This document shows positions 1-10,799 of a stretch of 64,000 bases of DNA, piece by piece. Positions within the stretch are counted from its first letter, which is position 1. Each line of letters opens with the position of its first letter. The position numbers and the translations under genes are program-made. Source of the stretch: Neisseria arctica (GTDB lineage: Bacteria; Pseudomonadota; Gammaproteobacteria; Burkholderiales; Neisseriaceae); NCBI RefSeq assembly GCF_022870905.1, contig NZ_CP091510.1:496001-560000 (forward strand), given 5' to 3'. The notes under the pieces are model-generated. The model worked only from the letters and a program-made list of their open reading frames with translations, was not told the DNA's origin and made no database searches.

Positions 1-57
1 GTGGTATGAAAGTTAGTGTCTGCACATTACCCCTTATCCGATAAGATTCGCTGTAAA

Positions 58-1392
58 TTAGCTGTTGCCTAGGAGTTTGATTAAGTCGTTAGCACTTTCT
101 GTGCGCTCGCGATGGCTTTGTTCAGGTTGGTGGGTATTGAGAGACGACCACTTACTTTGGCTGCGTGCCTTATTTAAAGCTGTGGGTAATTTCGAAGCCT
201 GCCAAGGTGCTTTGCCGCTTTGCATTCGGATTTGTGTCTGCGTCGCATGGCCGCGGCTTTGCAGCGCCGTGAGTAAATCTAATGCCCGGGCAGCCAGTAG
301 GGTGATAGTTTCTGGATCGATATGTAAAGTTTGTTTGCCGGAAAGTTTGTCGGAAATGGTTTGCATATTTGGTAGAACTCCACCTAAAACACTGCCGATG
401 GCGGTTCCTAATCCGAGTGAGCCGCCGAGGGTAACCATATCTACGCCTAGGCCGATGAGTGCCCCCGTAGCGGCTCCGGTAGTGGTGCGTATACCGTATT
501 CTTTTAAAAGTTCGCTATCGAACGGATCTTGGCGGAACTCTTTCAACATCCATTCGCCGGTGTCGATTTCACTGTGATAAAAGCGGTAGTTGTGAAAAAG
601 CTGTTGTTGTAGCTTGCGTTCGAGTTGTCGGACGGCCGCCTGCATAGTTTGTAGAACAGGCTGCGGGTTGTCGTCTTCATTGATTTCTTGCTTGTATGCT
701 GCAACGTCAAGTAGGAAGTGGGCTATATCACGTTTGGATTCGATATCAAGCTGCTGCCATTCCCGGCGGCGCATGGTGATAAGCCGGTCAAGTACTCCGC
801 GATCGGGTAGCATGGTGGCAAGGTTGTCCCATAAACGGATTTCTCCTTCAAAATCAAAAGCTACAGTATCGAATCCGCTGTATACGTGTAGGTTTCGGCG
901 GGCAAGCATTGTCGTCCAGTCGGTTAGGTCTTGTTCTGCGATAAAGTTGAAAACAGGCATCACTGGTTTGGCACACCAAGACAATACGGTGAGCTCGTCT
1001 TTGTATTTGTTTAAAACAGGTTCGCGAGCGTCTACAACATATAAAGCCATATCGCTTTGCAGCAGTTGGCGCAATACTTTGGCTTCTTGATTGAAATCTC
1101 CTGTGGCAGCGGGGCTTTCGAGAAATTGTTGCAACCGTTCGATACCGTCTGAACGTGGCGATGTGTTTTCCTCCAGCCAGTCTAATACGCCGCCCGCATC
1201 TTCTAATCCGGGTGTGTCATAAAGATAAACCAAGGTTTCGCTACCGTTATTGATTGCGGCCTTTTCGACATGGCGGGTGGTGGCGGCCGCATTTTTTACC
1301 TCTCCGAAATTGCTGTCGCGCAGAAGTGTTCGCAAAAGTGAGGTTTTACCAGTATTGGTATGGCCTACTACGGCAAGTGATAGGGGCTTCAT
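58..1392 (-). CDS. P-loop GTPase with DUF3482-type C-terminus
   Basis: This 444-residue protein begins with a Ras-like GTPase domain: the P-loop GHTNTGKT is at about residues 10-17 and the G3 motif DTPG at about 59-62. The C-terminal half contains a glycine-rich, probably membrane-associated segment around residues 300-345 (GAATGALIGLGVDMVTLGG), as seen in DUF3482 GTPases. The family is widespread in beta- and gammaproteobacteria and its cellular role is not established. The gene lies 82 bases downstream of the DUF2868 gene on the same strand, with a DUS between them. These two families are commonly neighbours, so a membrane GTPase pair is a fair inference. The assignment to a GTPase is secure; the function is unknown. 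Confidence 0.85.
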   Translation of the reverse strand: MKPLSLAVVGHTNTGKTSLLRTLLRDSNFGEVKNAAATTRHVEKAAINNGSETLVYLYDTPGLEDAGGVLDWLEENTSPRSDGIERLQQFLESPAATGDFNQEAKVLRQLLQSDMALYVVDAREPVLNKYKDELTVLSWCAKPVMPVFNFIAEQDLTDWTTMLARRNLHVYSGFDTVAFDFEGEIRLWDNLATMLPDRGVLDRLITMRRREWQQLDIESKRDIAHFLLDVAAYKQEINEDDNPQPVLQTMQAAVRQLERKLQQQLFHNYRFYHSEIDTGEWMLKEFRQDPFDSELLKEYGIRTTTGAATGALIGLGVDMVTLGGSLGLGTAIGSVLGGVLPNMQTISDKLSGKQTLHIDPETITLLAARALDLLTALQSRGHATQTQIRMQSGKAPWQASKLPTALNKARSQSKWSSLNTHQPEQSHRERTESANDLIKLLGNS

Positions 1393-1474
1393 ATGGTTAT
1401 CCTGATCGTTTTGAAACGGCTTTTAGGCCGTCTGAAAACCGTATTCAATATTATGAAAATTGAGAAATATCATT

Positions 1475-2836
1475 TTATTTTTCAATAGTCGGCTGGGTAC
1501 GGCTTTGCTGACTGATGCGCGGTGGATCAATCCATGCAAGCTGGCGTTCGGCTAAAGCCGTATGCCATTGCTCCATATAATTTTGAAGGCCGTCTGAAGG
1601 ATGGCTGTCAGTTTCTGCCAACAGTTGCACAATTACGCCTCCTTGGGCTGCTTCGGCTAGAGTAAGCAATTGACGCAGAATACCGCGGTCAGGTACTTGG
1701 CGCGTACGTACGCCTACTAAAAGTTGTACAGGCTGTTGAGATAATTCTTGTTTTAAGGCTGCTACGGCGTCGCGGCTGTCTGCTATTCCTTTATCTAACC
1801 AATGAATACCGAGTATATGGCGGTGCCATGTTGGGTCGGACCATGGACTTTCAAGCATGATGGCCCATTTTGGGGTGTTCTCGTCCAAGCGGATTTTGGG
1901 CTGGACGGATTTCACGGTTTCGGTGTGGATGTCGGCATCTACTATTTTGGTTTGCCAAAGTTGTAGAATTTGTTGGTAATACGGTTTCTCGATAGGTAGC
2001 GGGCTTTGCACGCTTTTGGCCAGCCATTTGCATATCAACCAAGCAGCAGCCCGCGGCAGCCAGCCGTAACAGATGATGCTGCCGATGAGCAATCCGCCCC
2101 ATTGTCGGGCGGTTGTGGTATCGCCACTCATTCGGCTTGCCAAAACGGCTTGGGTATCGGGGGTTGGAAAGCCTAGTTTGGCAGGGAGCCACGTCAAAAT
2201 CTGTACGATACTGGCAAATGCTCCGTCGCTCAGTAAAGTGCTTTCCCAGTTGAAGGTATATTGCCGCACCATCAGTAATAAAACGACCGCGGCAAGCATC
2301 CCGCTCAAAGCGGCTAACCAAAGTCGATGGCTGATCAGGCTTATTTGCCAGCGCATGCCGGGTTTGTGCCATTCGTCACCATATAAACGTAAAATGGCTT
2401 GGTTTATAGGATCTTTGCCGCGTATCCATAAAGCAGGGTTGACAAAAAAACCGTTAGATTTGAAGCGCGGCATCAAGGCGAACAGTAACCAAGCCAGTAG
2501 CATGAAAGTGTGTAGGCCGAGCACGCTGGCAAGGATGAAAAAGAAATTCAAGCCTGATTGTTGCATGAGGGTAAAAGTGCCGGTAAAGCCGCCGAACAGC
2601 CAAAAGAGGGTAGCGGCCAATAGTAGCCAAGAAAATGTACTTCGTACTCGGGTCAGTGCGTCCTGAAGGCGATGATCGCTATCAATCATTTCGGCGCGGC
2701 GGTTTAGCTTGGTTTCCGGACTACCTTCGGTATGGCGGAGGGTTTCGGTTATCGGCTCGGGGTCGGCAGAAAAAATATAGCCGCGCTCTTGTAACAAGCG
2801 GACGAGTTCGGTGAGCTGGCGGGACGGATTGAGCAT
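1475..2836 (-). CDS. DUF2868 membrane protein
   Basis: This 453-residue protein has a charged N-terminus and about four hydrophobic segments between residues 65 and 285 (for example TFSWLLLAATLFWLFGGFTG and FFFILASVLGLHTFMLLAWL). A soluble C-terminal domain of about 150 residues follows. The pattern fits the DUF2868 family, which usually sits directly upstream of a DUF3482 GTPase, as here. I infer that the C-terminal domain faces the cytoplasm and works with the GTPase. No catalytic motif is evident. The start is the ATG at 2836, beginning MLNPSRQLTELVRLL. Biochemical function is unknown. Confidence 0.8.
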   Translation of the reverse strand: MLNPSRQLTELVRLLQERGYIFSADPEPITETLRHTEGSPETKLNRRAEMIDSDHRLQDALTRVRSTFSWLLLAATLFWLFGGFTGTFTLMQQSGLNFFFILASVLGLHTFMLLAWLLFALMPRFKSNGFFVNPALWIRGKDPINQAILRLYGDEWHKPGMRWQISLISHRLWLAALSGMLAAVVLLLMVRQYTFNWESTLLSDGAFASIVQILTWLPAKLGFPTPDTQAVLASRMSGDTTTARQWGGLLIGSIICYGWLPRAAAWLICKWLAKSVQSPLPIEKPYYQQILQLWQTKIVDADIHTETVKSVQPKIRLDENTPKWAIMLESPWSDPTWHRHILGIHWLDKGIADSRDAVAALKQELSQQPVQLLVGVRTRQVPDRGILRQLLTLAEAAQGGVIVQLLAETDSHPSDGLQNYMEQWHTALAERQLAWIDPPRISQQSRTQPTIEK

Positions 2837-2910
2837 AAGAGTAGGATGCCGTCTGAATCAAAGTGAAAAAACAATTTTAGCATAAGTGTTTTTTGCAGTA
2901 GCTGATAAAG

Positions 2911-2950
2911 AGGCTGTCTGAAATTTATGGATATGAAATTCAGGCGACCT
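2911..2950 (-). terminator. degenerate DUS-type inverted repeat downstream of uvrC
   Basis: AGGCTGTCTGAAAT and ATTTCAGGCGACCT form an imperfect stem just after the uvrC stop codon at 2977. Both arms are diverged DUS sequences. The T-tract on the minus strand is short (CTTTATC), so termination is plausible but not certain. Confidence 0.4.
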
Positions 2951-2976
2951 GCTTTCTTTATATGAACAGTCGCTCT

Positions 2977-4842
2977 TTAATGTAGGCTGTCATATATTTT
3001 TTCGGCCAATGCGGCGCTAATACCTTCTACTTGAGCCAAGTCTTCTTTGCTGGCTGCCGCAACACCCCTTAGCCCGCCAAAGCGGGTTAGGAGTGCTTGG
3101 CGGCGTTTGCTGCCGATACCCGGAATGTCAGTGAGTGATGAGGTAATGCGTGCCTTATCGCGCTTTTTACGATGGCCGGTAATGGCGAAGCGGTGAGATT
3201 CGTCGCGTACGGTTTGCAGTAAGTGTAGGGCAGGGCTATTGGGCGGTAGGCGGAACGTTTCTCCGGTGAGCGGGAGGATAAGTTCTTCTAAGCCGGCTTT
3301 GCGTTCGGGGCCTTTGGCGATACCGATGATGGGGATATTAAGGCCAAGCTCCTGCCAAACGTTGAGGGCAACACCGACTTGCCCTTTACCTCCGTCGATT
3401 AAGACGGCATCAGGCCATTTGACGCTTTCTCCGTTGGCTTGTGCTTCCGCCATTTTGCCGTAATGACGGGTCAATACCTCTTGCATGGCGGCATAATCGT
3501 CGCCTGGTTTTGCGGTGGTAATGTTGTAGCGGCGGTATTGGCCGGGTTGGATTTTATGTTCGTCGTATACAACACATGATGCTGTAGTTGCTTCGCCTTG
3601 GGTGTGGCTGATATCAAAACACTCTAACCGTTGAAGATTGTCGCTGTCGGTGTTGAGGATGCGTGCCAAATCTTCGATACGTTGCTCTTGGTTATGGTGT
3701 TGCAGTTTGTGTTGGTTAAGGGCAAGACGGGCATTTTGCTCGGCCATCTTCAGCCAGACCCTCCGCTCTCCTATGGTTTTTGTGATGAACTGTATTTGTT
3801 TGTTGTGTTCAAGATTCAATGCTTCTTGTACGGCGGCAGGTACGGTAAAGTTGCTGATAATGATATCGGGTTTGTTTTTGCTCAAATAATGTTGGGCGAT
3901 AAAAGCCTCCGCATAATCTTGGGCTTGAGGGTCAGGATCGTTGCGTACATCGGGAAAGAAGCTTTTGTCGCCGACATGCCGCCCGCCGCGGATGCTGACC
4001 CAATGAATACAGACCGCACCGCTTTCGATAAGCAGGGCAAGGATATCAATATCGTTAGGGTTATTGGGATTTTTGCTATCGATAAATTGTTGGCTTTGTA
4101 CCAATCCCAGTGCCTGCAGTTGGTCGCGATAACGTGCCGCTTCTTCGAAATTGAGGGAGGCTGCAGCCTTTTGCATTTTGTGTTGAAGTGTTTGAGTGAG
4201 CTCATCGGTTTTGCCGTTGAGAAATGTAACGGCCTCTTGTACGCTGGCTTTGTAATCTTCTTGGCTGATGTGTCCGACGCAGGGGCCTGAGCAGCGGCGG
4301 ATTTGATAGAGCAGGCAAGCCCTGTCCCGGTGTTCGAAAACGCTGTCTTCACAGGTGCGGAGACGGAATACTTTTTGCAGAATTTGGATGCTGTCGCGTA
4401 CGGCGTAACCGTTGGGGTAGGGGCCGAAATATTGGTTCGGTTTTTTAAGTGTGCCGCGGTAATAGGCCATTTGCGGGTAGTCGTGACCGCTGAGCATGAG
4501 ATAAGGATAGCTTTTGTCGTCGCGAAATAAGATGTTGTATTTGGGTGAGAGGGCTTTGATGAAGTTGTTTTCCAAAATCAGAGCTTCGGCTTCACTGCGG
4601 GTAAGGGTGGTTTCCACCGAAGCAACTTGTTTGAGCATCAGTTTAATGCGCGGCGAATGGTCATTTTTTTGGAAATAGCTTGACACCCGCCTTTTCAAGT
4701 TGACGGCTTTCCCGACGTATAACACGTGTCCATCCCGGTCTAGCATGCGGTAAACACCTGGTAGGTTGGGTAGGTTTTTAAGAAAAATATCAATATCGAA
4801 AGTTTGGCTCACGGTGTGCGACGGATAGGTTTCAGACGGCAT
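2977..4842 (-). CDS. uvrC: UvrABC excinuclease subunit C
   Basis: This is the dual-incision nuclease of nucleotide excision repair, acting on DNA with UvrA and UvrB. The 621 residues match the usual length. The GIY-YIG nuclease domain starts near residue 28 (PGVYRMLDRDGHVLYVGKA). The UvrB-binding UVR motif is near residues 210-245 (LNFEEAARYRDQL). The RNase H-like second nuclease domain contains LIDGGKGQ, and helix-hairpin-helix motifs lie at the C-terminus (DIPGIGSKRRQALL). It is followed by a weak DUS hairpin and appears to be transcribed alone. The ATG at 4842 gives the usual short extension before the GIY-YIG domain. Identification is secure. Confidence 0.97.
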   Translation of the reverse strand: MPSETYPSHTVSQTFDIDIFLKNLPNLPGVYRMLDRDGHVLYVGKAVNLKRRVSSYFQKNDHSPRIKLMLKQVASVETTLTRSEAEALILENNFIKALSPKYNILFRDDKSYPYLMLSGHDYPQMAYYRGTLKKPNQYFGPYPNGYAVRDSIQILQKVFRLRTCEDSVFEHRDRACLLYQIRRCSGPCVGHISQEDYKASVQEAVTFLNGKTDELTQTLQHKMQKAAASLNFEEAARYRDQLQALGLVQSQQFIDSKNPNNPNDIDILALLIESGAVCIHWVSIRGGRHVGDKSFFPDVRNDPDPQAQDYAEAFIAQHYLSKNKPDIIISNFTVPAAVQEALNLEHNKQIQFITKTIGERRVWLKMAEQNARLALNQHKLQHHNQEQRIEDLARILNTDSDNLQRLECFDISHTQGEATTASCVVYDEHKIQPGQYRRYNITTAKPGDDYAAMQEVLTRHYGKMAEAQANGESVKWPDAVLIDGGKGQVGVALNVWQELGLNIPIIGIAKGPERKAGLEELILPLTGETFRLPPNSPALHLLQTVRDESHRFAITGHRKKRDKARITSSLTDIPGIGSKRRQALLTRFGGLRGVAAASKEDLAQVEGISAALAEKIYDSLH

Positions 4843-4884
4843 AAATAATACATTAATTCTTGGCAGCCGTCTGAAAACGGTGGA

Positions 4885-4908
4885 AGCCCGGAAAATCTTT
4901 TCCGGGCT
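4885..4908. terminator. strong bidirectional hairpin with no obvious client gene
   Basis: AGCCCGGAAAA-TC-TTTTCCGGGCT is a perfect 11-bp stem, followed on the plus strand by TTATT. It lies upstream of uvrC and beyond the terminator of the DUF4124 gene. It could be a backup terminator or mark the end of a small plus-strand transcript, but no such transcript is evident. Confidence 0.55.
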
Positions 4909-4960
4909 TTATTGATATTGCGATGAAGTGGTTTTTGTTGTGTATTCAAGCTAAATCGAG

Positions 4961-5003
4961 TTTGTAAAAATTACGGGACAAACTTTACTTAAGATTTGTC
5001 CCG
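4961..5003 (-). terminator. Rho-independent terminator of the DUF4124 gene
   Basis: On the minus strand CGGGACAAA and TTTGTCCCG form a 9-bp stem (4974-5003), followed by TAATTTTTA. It lies 34 bases after the DUF4124 stop codon. Confidence 0.75.
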
Positions 5004-5037
5004 CATAAGCATAATAGATATGTTTACCGCTTGGCTA

Positions 5038-5484
5038 TCAGTTGCAGAATTTGCTGATATCCGCGTCATAACGCTGTATGAGCTGATCGCGGTTGTTGCT
5101 GCGGGCACTCTCCGCAAACTGGCGGTTCATGCGGGCTGTTTTACAGTTGGCTTCGCGTTGCTGACGGTTTTCTTCTTCGATTTTTTTATTTTGCTCTTCT
5201 ATTTGCCGGTTATGTTGCGCCACTTGGTTGCTGAGTTGTTGTTGCTGTTCGGCCAAGGATTCTCCGCTTACCGGTTCTGCTGCGGGAGCGGCAGGCGGCG
5301 GGGTGACGGTTTGGGTACGCACGTTCAGACGGCTGGCATGAGAAGGTTTGAGATTGCGTGGTACGTCTGAGTAACTTGTGCTGCCGTTGGCATTTTTCCA
5401 GCTGAATACTTCTGATGCGTATAAGCTGCTGCTTGCGAACAATACGCCTAGGGCGAGAATTTTGGCGGTTTTGATAAGTTGCAT
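5038..5484 (-). CDS. secreted DUF4124 protein with coiled coil
   Basis: This 148-residue protein begins with a signal peptide (LALGVLFASSSLYA, cleavage near residue 23). A DUF4124-type domain follows (EVFSWKNANGSTSYSDVP), then a proline/alanine linker and a Gln/Glu-rich coiled coil at about residues 78-110 (EEQNKKIEEENRQQ). Two cysteines near the C-terminus (REANCK and the penultimate residue) could form a periplasmic disulfide. DUF4124 proteins are common in beta- and gammaproteobacteria and have no settled function. It appears monocistronic with its own terminator. Family assignment is good; role unknown. Confidence 0.8.
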   Translation of the reverse strand: MQLIKTAKILALGVLFASSSLYASEVFSWKNANGSTSYSDVPRNLKPSHASRLNVRTQTVTPPPAAPAAEPVSGESLAEQQQQLSNQVAQHNRQIEEQNKKIEEENRQQREANCKTARMNRQFAESARSNNRDQLIQRYDADISKFCN

Positions 5485-5598
5485 AGTTGGTTATTCCCCT
5501 AAATTGTGGTTTTCATAGCCCTGCTATTGTACTGTGTAATCAGCGGGATGTCATGGGTGGGAAAGGGCGGAAATTTGGCTAAATTTTCGTAAAACGGC

Positions 5599-5628
5599 CT
5601 GACAGAAAGGGTGTAAATTTGCTACAAT
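5599..5628 (+). promoter_or_regulatory. sigma-70-type promoter of guaB
   Basis: CTGACA and TACAAT are separated by 18 bases, and the -10 box ends 38 bases before the guaB ATG. The leader is short and shows no obvious operator. Confidence 0.6.
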
Positions 5629-5651
5629 GCCGTGCATCTTGCACAAACTGA

Positions 5652-7133
<1,482 letters not shown>

Positions 7134-7145
7134 GCATTAAACAGG

Positions 7146-7174
7146 GGGGTTGTCTCAAGCAGGCAACCCTTTGC
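7146..7174 (+). terminator. probable guaB terminator
   Basis: GGGTTG (7147-7152) and CAACCC (7164-7169) form a short stem followed by TTT, beginning 14 bases after the guaB stop. The T-tract is modest. Confidence 0.55.
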
Positions 7175-8741
<1,567 letters not shown>

Positions 8742-8751
8742 GGTCTGATAC

Positions 8752-9027
8752 ATGAAGTGGGTAACAGTGGTTTTAATTGCAGCGTTGGGTGGCTTTCAGT
8801 ATAACCTTTGGTTGTCGAAGGGTGGCTGGCGCGATATGTGGAGCTTGCAAGACCAAGTGGTTGAGCAAGAGGCCAAAAACCATGTGCTTACCTTGCGCAA
8901 TGCCGCACTGGATGCAGAGGTAACCGATTTGTCGGAAGGCCGTGATGCTATTGCGGAAATTGCCCGTGTAGATTTGGGTTATATCCAAAACGGTGAAGTT
9001 TTTTACCGATTAGTGAAGAAGCCTTAA
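8752..9027 (+). CDS. ftsB: cell division protein FtsB
   Basis: FtsB is a small bitopic inner-membrane protein that forms the FtsQLB complex of the divisome. The 91 residues comprise one N-terminal transmembrane helix (VTVVLIAALGGFQYNLWLS) and a periplasmic coiled coil at about residues 30-65. The C-terminal part IAEIARVDLGYIQNGEVFY is characteristic of the family (Pfam DivIC). The location directly after eno is conserved in many proteobacteria. A TAAGG lies about 10 bases upstream of the ATG. It is followed by a DUS-pair terminator. Confidence 0.93.
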   Translation: MKWVTVVLIAALGGFQYNLWLSKGGWRDMWSLQDQVVEQEAKNHVLTLRNAALDAEVTDLSEGRDAIAEIARVDLGYIQNGEVFYRLVKKP

Positions 9028-9044
9028 AGCTTTTTAGTAGTATG

Positions 9045-9080
9045 AAAATGCCGTCTGAAAATATTTTCAGACGGCATTTT
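9045..9080. terminator. bidirectional DUS-pair terminator between ftsB and aroB
   Basis: Two inverted AT-type DUS copies form a near-perfect stem (AAAATGCCGTCTGAAAAT pairing with its complement). It has T-rich flanks on both strands and separates converging ftsB and aroB. Confidence 0.85.
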
Positions 9081-9114
9081 CATTACATATTTATAAATAA
9101 TATTAATGATGTTT

Positions 9115-10197
9115 TTATTGCGGAAGATAAGGGGCTAAGGTGTGGCGTAGTATCTTGTAGTCAGATACTTCAGTAATATTGGCTTCACCTATGCGATTTA
9201 AACCAATAAACCTCATAATGCCGCCACTAACTTTTTTATCATGTTGCATGTGTTGTATCCAGCGTTCAAAAGGAAACTGGGGCGGAGCTGTTGGTAAGCC
9301 GGCTTTTTCAAGTAAAGTAGCAACGCATGCAATATCTTGGTCGCTGATTGAGCCTGTTTGGCTGGATAGTCGGCAGGCCAAAACTAAGCCGGCAGCTACG
9401 GCTTCTCCATGTAGCCAGTTGCCATATCCCATTTCTGCTTCGATAGCATGGCCGAAAGTATGGCCAAGGTTTAGCCAAGCACGAATACCTTGCTCGGTTT
9501 CATCTTGCCGTACGATGTCTGCTTTCATTTTGCAGCAGTGATAAACGGCTTCTGCTAACGTATCAGGATTCTTTTGCGTTAAATCAGTAACGTGTTGTTC
9601 TAGCCATTTTAGAAAATCCGCATCACCGAGAAGGCCGTATTTAATGACCTCTGCCAAGCCGGCAGATAGTTCGCGAGAGGGAAGGCTGGATAAGGTGTCC
9701 AAGTCAGCGAGTACGGCTTGAGGTTGATAAAAGGCGCCAATCATATTCTTGCCTAGAGGATGATTGATGGCTGTTTTTCCTCCTACTGAGGAATCAACTT
9801 GGCTAAGTAGGGTTGTCGGAATTTGAATAAATGGAACACCACGTTGGAAGGTAGCTGCAGCAAAGCCGACCATATCCCCAATTACTCCTCCTCCTAGGGC
9901 GATTAATGTGGTTTTCCGGTCAGCATGATTCTCTAGAAGGCCGTCAAAAATAAGATTTAATGTTTGCCAATTTTTGTGTGCTTCTCCATCAGGCAGAATA
10001 ATCGCAAAATGCGGAATACCGATATTATTTAATGCCGTCTGAAGCTGATTCAAATATAGTGGCGCTACGGTTTCATTGGTGATAATGGCTACTTTACCCG
10101 TAAGATGGCGTTTTAATATATCCTTATTGCCCAGTAGTTTTGAACCTATATAAATGGGATAAAAATGGGAAGGTGCTTGTACGGTTAAAGTGCGCAT
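9115..10197 (-). CDS. aroB: 3-dehydroquinate synthase
   Basis: AroB converts DAHP to 3-dehydroquinate in the shikimate pathway, using NAD+ and a divalent metal. The 360 residues are typical. The NAD-binding stretch [21 protein letters not shown] and the substrate region [20 protein letters not shown] are clear, as is the metal-ligand motif [12 protein letters not shown]. The gene starts 3 bases after the aroK stop, so it is the last gene of the pilM-Q-aroK-aroB block. An AT-type DUS lies inside the coding sequence near 10034. Confidence 0.97.
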   Translation of the reverse strand: MRTLTVQAPSHFYPIYIGSKLLGNKDILKRHLTGKVAIITNETVAPLYLNQLQTALNNIGIPHFAIILPDGEAHKNWQTLNLIFDGLLENHADRKTTLIALGGGVIGDMVGFAAATFQRGVPFIQIPTTLLSQVDSSVGGKTAINHPLGKNMIGAFYQPQAVLADLDTLSSLPSRELSAGLAEVIKYGLLGDADFLKWLEQHVTDLTQKNPDTLAEAVYHCCKMKADIVRQDETEQGIRAWLNLGHTFGHAIEAEMGYGNWLHGEAVAAGLVLACRLSSQTGSISDQDIACVATLLEKAGLPTAPPQFPFERWIQHMQHDKKVSGGIMRFIGLNRIGEANITEVSDYKILRHTLAPYLPQ

Positions 10198-10200
10198 AAG

Positions 10201-10734
10201 TTATTTTTTCTCACGTATGGCTGTAAGTAGCTGCTCAATGGTTTTTTGGCAGTGATTGCGGTTGGCATCCAGTATAATATGGGCAGTTTCCCGGTATAGG
10301 GCATCTCTAGCAGAATACAGTTCTTGTAGTTTACTGAGAGGATCCGGAACATTTAATAATGGACGGTTACTGTCGCAGCGTGTGCGTTCCAGTAAAATTT
10401 TCGGCAGGGCATGGAGGTAAATAACCGTACCACGTTGACGTAAATAACGGCGGTTTTCTTCTCTCAGTACGGCACCTCCGCCGGTAGCAAGTACAATGGG
10501 ATTTCGTTGGGATAGTTCGTCAATAACAATACTTTCCCTGTTGCGAAAACCTTCCTCGCCTTCCAGCTCAAAAATAGTTGGAATAGAAACCCCGGTGCGC
10601 TCACATATCACATGATCACTATCGTAAAACGGACGCTCCAATAATCTTGCGATTTGCCTACCGATAGTGGTTTTGCCTGCACCCATTAAACCGATTAAAA
10701 ATAAATTGCCTGCTATGTTTTCCATAGCAGGCAT
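10201..10734 (-). CDS. aroK: shikimate kinase
   Basis: AroK phosphorylates shikimate with ATP. The P-loop [15 protein letters not shown], the shikimate-binding FYDSDHVIC region and GGGAVLR are all present in 177 residues. Two in-frame starts exist, at 10734 (MPAMEN) and 10725 (MEN), and neither has a clear Shine-Dalgarno sequence. Both lie inside a strong hairpin (see 10707-10733). The gene follows pilQ after a 65-base gap and is tightly coupled to aroB. Function is secure; the start is uncertain by three codons. Confidence 0.95.
   Translation of the reverse strand: MPAMENIAGNLFLIGLMGAGKTTIGRQIARLLERPFYDSDHVICERTGVSIPTIFELEGEEGFRNRESIVIDELSQRNPIVLATGGGAVLREENRRYLRQRGTVIYLHALPKILLERTRCDSNRPLLNVPDPLSKLQELYSARDALYRETAHIILDANRNHCQKTIEQLLTAIREKK
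10707..10733 (-). promoter_or_regulatory. hairpin covering the aroK translation start
   Basis: TGCCTGCTATG and CATAGCAGGCA form a perfect 11-bp stem with a 5-base loop. In the mRNA both candidate aroK AUG codons lie in the same arm of this stem. This could limit translation initiation, but an effect is only inferred. Confidence 0.55.
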
Positions 10735-10799
10735 TGTAAATGAAAACTTCTGAGAAGTGTTTAATTTCTTAACACTTTAAAATTTTCATCCGAATCAAG

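Noticed and set aside
3631..4290. A 219-codon frame on the plus strand
   Set aside because: It is antisense to uvrC, and uvrC explains the codon pattern. The predicted protein has no family features.
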